Source: Massospora cicadina (lineage: Eukaryota > Entomophthoromycota > Entomophthoromycetes > Entomophthorales > Entomophthoraceae). From it: a DNA stretch of 64,000 nt. Below, piece by piece: positions 57,640 to 64,000 of the stretch. Each line of letters begins with the position of its first letter. The first letter of the stretch is position 1. Under the pieces are notes generated by a model that searched no databases, was not told the DNA's origin, and saw only the letters and a program-made list of their open reading frames with translations. The translations under genes and the position numbers were made by a program. The stretch spans positions 19,199-83,198 of the forward strand of contig JAKSZP010012232.1 of assembly GCA_022478985.1 (NCBI GenBank), written 5' to 3'.

Positions 57640-57910
57640 CATCTCAATTCTGCCATTGGGATTTATTAAATAAATGCGATGATTTGATTCCTCTTGACCT
57701 TTATCAGTTTTTCGCTCAAATTTGCCAAGAGAAGTTGTATTTCACCATGGCCCAGCATTATTATACTGGGAGCCACCCACGGCTCCACTCTGGACTTCTT
57801 CCAGGGGCTTCCAACTTCTCCATACAACAGCTTTGGAATTTCTAAAGTCAACCCTGTGTCAACTATCATCTGCAATTTGGCCGGTATGGTCCTTTATTTC
57901 TTGATCCTTA
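57640..57910 (-). pseudogene. Element E dUTPase-like domain
   Basis: Clearest copy: MIVDTGLTLEIPKLLYGEVG, SPWKKSRVEPWVAPSIIMLG, HGEIQLLLANLSEKLIKVKR, NQIIAF. The V-D-T-G-L-x-L-x-I-P...Y-G start, H/R-G-E-I-x-x-L-L-x-N centre and IIAF (for R-I-A-Q-L) end follow dUTPase motifs 2-4 in order and spacing. The fifth motif is not found. Confidence 0.7.
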
Positions 57911-57977
57911 AGGGAATTTCCCAGTTTTCTAGGATTTCCGCCGGCATCTCTCGTCACTTCCTACCAGATGTTTGGTA

Positions 57978-58412
57978 TTAAATAAGTACAATGCCATCAT
58001 TGTATATCAGATTAATGAAGTTGTTTATCTGGTTCAATGGAACTTCACCGTCCTTCTGGTATATTAATAGTAACATCTGACCCAAGATGGTCAACGTATT
58101 ATCCTCAAAGTTACATTTAACTCCATACTTCCGCAGAAACTCCTTTCTGATCAGAATATTGTAGTTTTGGTTTGCCAAAACTATTGCTGGCGCGGATACC
58201 ACCAATGAACTGAATCATAGTGGCAGTGCACTATACGCTCCACAATAAATGGTGGTCTTTGGCCTAGCTGTTACATATTCTTTCTTGTGTTCCAAGTCTG
58301 GAGAGATCTTCATCTTCTTCACCAGCTTGGTCAACACAATATTGATGGGACTCGGCTGTTGACTAGCTCTCTCACCCTCACTCAATTCACTTGAATATCT
58401 ATATATGTACAC
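57978..58412 (-). pseudogene. Element E protease
   Basis: LVNSRVP near 58350-58370, then a one-base shift into INIVLTKLVKKMKISPDLEH; SALPL and SLVVSAPAIVLANQNYNILI follow. N-S-R again replaces D-[ST]-G; Arg here is CGA, whereas C and D use AGA. Confidence 0.8.
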
Positions 58413-58439
58413 TTGGAGTATTGTAATAGAGTATTTACT

Positions 58440-60081
58440 GAGTGAATTGCGGCGTTATTAGCCAAATCTAGGGCTTGAATAATCTGCACCAATAATTCAG
58501 AAAATGATTCCTTTATTGCGCCTAGGGGGATTGACAGGTTGGCCTCATCTAATCAAATGTCTGCTAACTCATCAGGATTCTCGGTGGTCCGTATCTTCTC
58601 CTCCAGTTGTTAGATGTATGGCCGGGCAACTTCCTGAACTATCTTGAGGTTGATATTCTTTTCCCCAGCTCTGGTCACAGCATTTATATCCATGTTGACC
58701 ACTTGTATAGCTGATCCTGCTCGTCAATTACAAACAGATCGCTATTGTATATCTCTTCATTCATGATATTGGTAGAAACAGGTTTTTCCACCGCTCTAGA
58801 CTGTTCCTTGTCTAGACAGTGAAGCCTTTTCCCAAATTCTTTGGCTACTGCTGTCTCTTTAGCCTGTACCACATTAATTTGATCCTTCAGCTTTTTGCAG
58901 TGTGCGGCTAAATGTCCTTTCCCGCCACACTGGAAGCAGACCTTCTCTTTCTTATTTAACCATTTGAAATCCTCAGGCTTATTTCCCGGCACAGTTCAGT
59001 TAAAAGTCTTCTTTGCTCCTTTGCTTCCCTTCGTGGGATTTGAATTTTGGACCAGATTGGACTTGAAGCTTCTATTTGGGGCATCAAACATCACTCCAAA
59101 AACCTTCAGGTTATCTACCATTTGTGAGGTAGTTATCTCAGTTGCAAATACAGTAGATATCATTTTGTACAAATCACAATAGGGCTGAAGGGCCGCTTGC
59201 AAAGCGATTCTTGCTTCAAAGTCATATAACACTTTCGCTCCAACCAGGATCTGCAACTCCTGGTAAATTCGATCTGCAAAGCTTTCAAGAGACTCATCTT
59301 TACAGAATTGAATTCCCATAAATTCTTGCTTGCGTTTTGACATATGGGTTGGACTACCAAACTACTTCATTATGGCCACTTTCGCTTTGGCATATGACCA
59401 GCTGTCCCCTTCCAAGTGGGGTAACACTAGGTTCTGGCAGTTGGTGTCCAAACAGTTCATGACTGTTAACGCCTTTTGACAGTCCCCATATTTGTTCATG
59501 GTCATGTCAAATAGTCAGGAGAACTCTTGGGCGTTATCCCAATGGGGTGTTGGCAATTTTGGGGTTGCTCTAAATTCCTCCATGTCGTTTCAGGCTGATT
59601 CTCTTAGTTGAGTTACTTGGCTCACTTGTGGAGTGACTTCGGGCTTTATCTCCAAAATAGCATTAAATGTGTGCGGCATATTTCTTGGGGTATTCATCTT
59701 CCCAAATATCATTTGAGGACTTCCCTCTTCAGCATCACTGGCCATATCAGGCTCACATGCACATCTGTGGGCTTTCAAATCATCTATTTCTTTCATCAAT
59801 TTCTCAATGTCCACACCAAACTTTCTCAAATGAATGTGAACCACTTCACACTCCGTTTTCAGAAAATAGGACCTCCTGAACAAGGTCTCCTTCTTTCCTC
59901 TTTAACGAGTTTAATTTGCTGAGTAACTCGTTCCTAAAGTTGGCTACGTTTTTAACTCCTTCCTCCACCTTGGTTACTCATTCTTCCAAGGCCGCAAACT
60001 CCCAATAGTCCACTGAGTTTAAGGCATTCTGATTCACTGTGGCGATCTCAGTCCACAACTTGTGCATTTCTTATATGACAT
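58440..60081 (-). pseudogene. Element E gag with CCHC zinc knuckle
   Basis: MSYK start at 60081 or a nearby Met; a coiled-coil-like start (FRNELLSKLNSLKR), DDLKAHRCACEPDMAS (59730-59790), then 58996-59343 open with LESFADRIYQELQILVGAKV and FEARIALQAALQPYCDLYKM. Intact knuckle CFQCGGKGHLAAHC at 58897-58938 binds RNA. A few stops and shifts. Confidence 0.88.
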
Positions 60082-60106
60082 TATTAATAGATTCTTCCAC
60101 TCAACT

Positions 60107-60128
60107 ACCCCTGTAGTGAGCACCAACT
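60107..60128 (-). other. Element E primer binding site
   Basis: Minus strand GTTGGTGCTCACTACAGGGG next to the LTR. Confidence 0.88.
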
Positions 60129-61301
60129 TGTAAAAATTTACTTAGGAGTTGATTATTGGTTTTTCAACCCAGTAACCTTTTTACTGCACAGGTTTGATTT
60201 CCTCGTGCACCTTGCGTTGTAAAGAATATATGATCTGATAATAGTATGGAGACTATTATCCATAGGTGAGTTAGAACTATTATCAGGACCAACGCTTTGG
60301 CCAGTACTTCCAATTAAGTACTTGATAAGTCATACTCATAGGGATTTTTTCCCTCTATTACTGGCTGCTCAATCTTCGTCAAGGTCCTCTGATGACAGTC
60401 TCCTTCAGCCCAACACACAGTCAGCAGCTATCCCTGATTTGTGGTTCCCGTTGTCTCTAGATTCCCGCTCAGATCTCTACTCTTCTCTATGAGAGTCTTC
60501 CAATTATTGCCTTCTGCAAAAATATCCTTGAGATGGAACTTCACACTGGATGCTGATAGTCTAACTATAACCAAAACTGCAACAAAACTAATAATGTTTT
60601 AATGTATATTAATCTTGGTAGTAATCATGTTTTTAGTAATCATGTTTTTTATTAATTGTGTTTTTAGTATAGTGAACCCTATGGAATTATATAGTAGGGG
60701 ATTTGGCCATCTAGCCCTTGGTTGACACCTCTTCAATGAAATGGCAGCATTGCCATTGAATCACCCTTCCTTGTCTCAGCAGTGATGGTCTTCCCCATCC
60801 TGGCTAGGATTCCATCATTGGACATCCTTGAGACCTCATATGGACATAATCAGAAATGTGTCCCTAATGTTTTCCTCTCGATCCATGTGAACCAACCATA
60901 AATGGCTAGCGACCTGCTTAGGTAAAGGGACTTTTTACCCATTATGGCAGGTCACTTCAAACGATCAATTTGCTAGTTGCAGGTGGCATCACTCACTTCA
61001 CAACTCACTACTCATTCCCAATCAGTAAGTAATGAAACCCAACTGATCCTAATTGGTACACCTGATAGTTAATCACTATCAGATGCCCCTATTTCATCAG
61101 CCGCTCCACCCAATGAGGTATTAGGTATTCATCTGGATTGATCCCTGACAGATACAACCAGGCGAATATCCCAGAATCCCCCAAACATAGTTCCTCCAAA
61201 ATTTTAGCCAACTGATTTCTGATTCACTTCGCCTTAGGGAATTTTCCCCTAGCGACACCAGGTAATCTAGCAGGCTGAGAATATGGGCAAAAATCCCAAC
61301 A
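60129..61301 (-). repeat. Element E 5' LTR
   Basis: 1173 bp partner of 51683-52856; its own strand starts TGTTGGGATTTTTGCCC. Confidence 0.96.
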
Positions 61302-61306
61302 ATGGG

Positions 61307-62660
61307 CCAACAAGGAACTGGTGTGGGAGTGAGCTGCCCTCATTAATCAAGTAGATGATGCTAACTGACAAGCGCATGACACTGGCAGGCAGCACTCAAG
61401 AATACAAAGCACAGTGGAAGACGTTCTCTCATGGCTTCAGGCAGTGGAGTGGAAGCTGGACTCTGAATGGAAATTCTGTCGTGAGTTGCAAATTAAGTAT
61501 GATATTCTTTGACAGGAATTTCAAGATGGCCGATGTTGGTGTTACTAAGTTAAAGTTGAAAAGATAATTGACAAACATTTTGCTGAACAAGCTGGAACAG
61601 GGGGAAAAGGTGAAGTTTGCGGTGAGTCAGGAGAGAAATGCTATGAATCAGCCAATGAGTATCCCTAAAGGTCATGGCAGACCCTCCTCACAACCCAACT
61701 TCAACTGAGTCTAATTTGGTGGATTCACACATCCGCTTGTACCTATGATAGTTCACAAGGGGAAGTTTCCCCCCAATCTTTTGGAACCTAATTTGGCTTT
61801 TCCTTGTGTCTGGAGCCTGGAGCAAGGCAGAGTCATTCACATTGAGAATTTACTACTCTTCAGTTGTGATGGGAATATGCACAGTTATTTTAAATGATTC
61901 AAATTCGCCATGGAAGGGGGCTCATATTGGCAGAAAGAAAAACTGTTTCTGTCTGCTTTGGATATGGAGAGTGCCAATCAAGTCACCTGTTACTTCCAGA
62001 ATATTACATCATTTTATATAGAGATGAGAGCGACTGCTCTCCAGCTGTTTGGGGGCGTAGCTAAGATGGCTCAACGAAAGGCTGACTTCCTGACCCTACA
62101 GTTCCAATGAAACGAGTATCTGTTGGAATTCACTGAGCAATTCTCAGCGGAAGCGCATGTGTTAATAGAAGCCAACATTTTATCTGCCGAGGATGTGGGT
62201 ATAGCAATGATGTTGGCAGTCAAACCATACTGGGAATTGCATAATGCTATGTCTCACGTTCTGGATGAAGATGCAGGACTTTATTTAAATCATGAACACT
62301 TTACACCATCTCTCCATTATATTCAACACCCCCTTATGTAGAGCAGAAGGTCCCTGCTTTTATGCAGCATACTCCTCAGGATATGGGCAACAATGACTGA
62401 GTTATAAGCTGTTTGGAAATATTCATTCACCCTATATATATCAACGGATCCTTTTCGCCCTATGTATGCTCAGTTGCCTCATCCACGACCTTTCAATACT
62501 TTTAATTTTCAACCCAGTCCTCCAACTTCAAACTATAGATGTGAGCCCTTTACAAATGCTTGCTTCTCATGTGGACAAAGAGGGCATTATGCGGGTAATT
62601 GCCTGGCAACCAGCATGTGTATGCAGTGTCATCTGGAATAATCAAGTAGGGAAAAGCTTG
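61307..62660 (+). pseudogene. Host2 gag, C-terminal part with zinc knuckle
   Basis: Resumes after E. 61806-62341 gives, with two frame changes, FLTLQF, LEFTEQFSAEAHVLIEANIL and AVKPYWELHNAMSHVL, colinear with gag of E (FADRIYQELQILVGAKV, LQPYCDLYKM). The knuckle CFSCGQRGHYAGNC at 62561-62602 is intact. Confidence 0.85.
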
Positions 62661-62899
62661 AGTGGAGTAGAGATGGGACGCTCTACCTCCACTAATTCGA
62701 AATTAATTGTTTCTAACAATTCTCAAGAGTCTCTTAGCGTTGGACTCAGAACTAAGCTGATTGTTATACAAAAATCTTTTGTCAGATACCCCAGACTCCA
62801 TTCAAAAGAGTGGTTATTCTCCTTCAAGCTCTGAGTTATGCCATGATGTGCAGAAGCCATATGCATGGCAGTCCTGAAACAAAATGGCATAAGCAACGC

Positions 62900-63440
62900 G
62901 GGACCCTCAACGGACGTTGCCTCCCTAATGGGAGTTAATGTAGCTATTTCAGTCGAAAAAATTGCTCAGGAGTATCTTCATGTTGGTATGGGCATATCTT
63001 CCTTCCTTGGTAACAAAAAGCCTTTAGACATTACATAATAAACACCAATGGTTCTTCTTATTAAGTTACACCTACTGTGATATCTTTGTTTAGAACACAA
63101 AAATCCGATCTATTCTATATATGATGCCCCAGTTAATATAATCTCTACAAAGCTGGTGGCTAGGCTTCCGCTGAAGCTGGATGTGGATCACAGAGTAGTA
63201 TATGGGACTGTGGGACACAGAGAAATGTGTCTGAAGGAGCTTCCAGCGCATTGCCTTTGTGATTTGGTTTGATTAGGGCTTCCACTCCAGCAGTGGTTCT
63301 ACAAAATAATAACTACAATATGCTGATTGGTGCTGCATTCATGAGGAGATTTGGAGCCATGGTCAATATGGCGGAGTAAACCATTTGTATTTTGGGACAA
63401 CAGATTCCCATTTACTTTGCCTGCAGCAGAATCCCAATTG
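62900..63440 (+). pseudogene. Host2 protease
   Basis: VEKIAQEYLHVGMGISSFLG, then YDAPVNIISTKLVARLPLKL (63118-63180) and DVDHRVVYGTVG; matches G. The D-[ST]-G tripeptide is reduced to D followed directly by A-P. Later strands are frameshifted. The element is cut at 63557. Confidence 0.75.
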
Positions 63441-63557
63441 ATCTTTTTGCTCCAGTCAAATTAATTTGGCATATAGTGATAAGGTGATTCCTGTCCAATA
63501 TTGGTGAATGAAGTGGAGAAACATAGCCCTCCCCAACCAGATCTATGAGTATAATAT

Positions 63558-64000
63558 TGTTAACTTTTGGTGGATATGGCTTGTTTCCGCTGAACGAGTT
63601 GCACCGGGTTTAGCCTACTGAGCAATGGCCAAACAATATAGAGATCGTTGGTCCCCCAAATAAACGTAATAAACTTATATAAACATGAGGCAATCGCCCC
63701 AGCTACTTTATTTAATATGATATTCCCACAGACCTTTTCTGCTTTCACTCTCTACTTACTTCCTACTCCCTTCTTCTTTCTTCCTCTCTTTGCTTCTTCT
63801 TAAAACCTCCCCGACTTCTCTCTCCCACTCAACCTTTATACCATGGTATTCTTCAACGGATTTGACACTATTTGCTTAGTCAATCTATATTCGCTATCAA
63901 TTTAGAGTTCGTTCAATTATCAAGGCTTCAACAGAATTTCCTCAAATAATGAACCCTAGTTGATTTGATCAATTCACCTTGCATTGCTCTAACCTATTAA
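63558..64000 (-). repeat. Element K: LTR of a G-family element at the window edge
   Basis: + strand begins TGTTAAC and aligns with both G LTRs (e.g. GCAATGGCCAAACAATAT against GCAACAGACAAGCAATAT). To its left is Host2 sequence, not a PBS, so it is the 3' LTR of a minus-strand element running off the window, or a solo LTR. Left flank AATAT would be the TSD. Confidence 0.82.

Larger units (their letters stand above)
51683..61301 (-). mobile_element. Element E: Ty3/Gypsy retrotransposon with dUTPase-like domain and antisense ORF
   Basis: Perfect TSD ATGGG (51678-51682; 61302-61306). LTRs 1174 and 1173 bp, with 17 differences in about 330 bases by eye, so younger than D. It is the best preserved member of its family and the reference for C and D. 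It splits Host2 gag in opposite orientation. Confidence 0.96.
42777..64000 (+). mobile_element. Host2: Ty3/Gypsy retrotransposon (same family as G), 3' end outside window
   Basis: 5' LTR, PBS, split gag and protease are continuous once B, E and K are removed; about 3.8 kb of its own sequence is visible. LTR and gag/protease match element G. pol beyond the protease lies past the right edge. Confidence 0.85.

Noticed and set aside
1..64000. CRISPR arrays, rRNA, tRNA genes, bacterial operons
   Set aside because: No regularly spaced repeats, no rRNA-like blocks and no cloverleaf found by reading; the content is eukaryotic retrotransposons throughout.

Overview
This window looks like intergenic heterochromatin from a large, repeat-rich eukaryotic genome. 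A fungus is my best guess: it has chromodomain Ty3/Gypsy elements, CCHC gag proteins and L1/Tad-like LINEs. No host gene is visible, so the species cannot be named. Nearly every base can be assigned to retrotransposons inserted into one another.

Layout. Two outer elements lie head to tail. Host1 (+, about 2158-42689, 5' end hidden by a LINE) contains element C (+, 5672-37009). C contains element G (-, 7076-13183), a solo LTR (18015-19233) and element D (-, 21267-36881). D contains element A (-, 22470-28518). A 3' fragment of a LINE (38796-39840) sits in the Host1 reverse transcriptase. Host2 (+, 42777 to beyond the window end) contains elements B (-, 43308-50629), E (-, 51683-61301) and the start of K (-, from 63558). 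Target-site duplications (TSDs) of 5 bp fix most joints: CTCCC for C, AGTAC for G, GCACA for D, CACYG for A, ARCCC for B and ATGGG for E. Only about 90 bp between the hosts (42690-42776) has no assignment.

Lineages. Elements A and B are chromoviruses: DTG protease, RT, RNase H, integrase, then a C-terminal chromodomain. Host1, Host2, C, D, E, G and K form a second clade with related gag and pol, and C, D, E and G share a PBS core of GCTCACTAC. Where pol can be read (Host1, C, D, E, G), this clade has a dUTPase-like domain between protease and reverse transcriptase. All coding regions are broken by stops and frameshifts except the LINE ORF at the left edge, which is open for 622 codons.

Most unusual: the C/D/E family carries an extra segment between the integrase end and the polypurine tract. 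It holds a reading frame on the strand opposite to gag-pol (about 1.5 kb in D and E, a shorter remnant in C). I do not recognise its product. The same family also has N-S-R where a retroviral-type protease should have D-[ST]-G, in all three copies.
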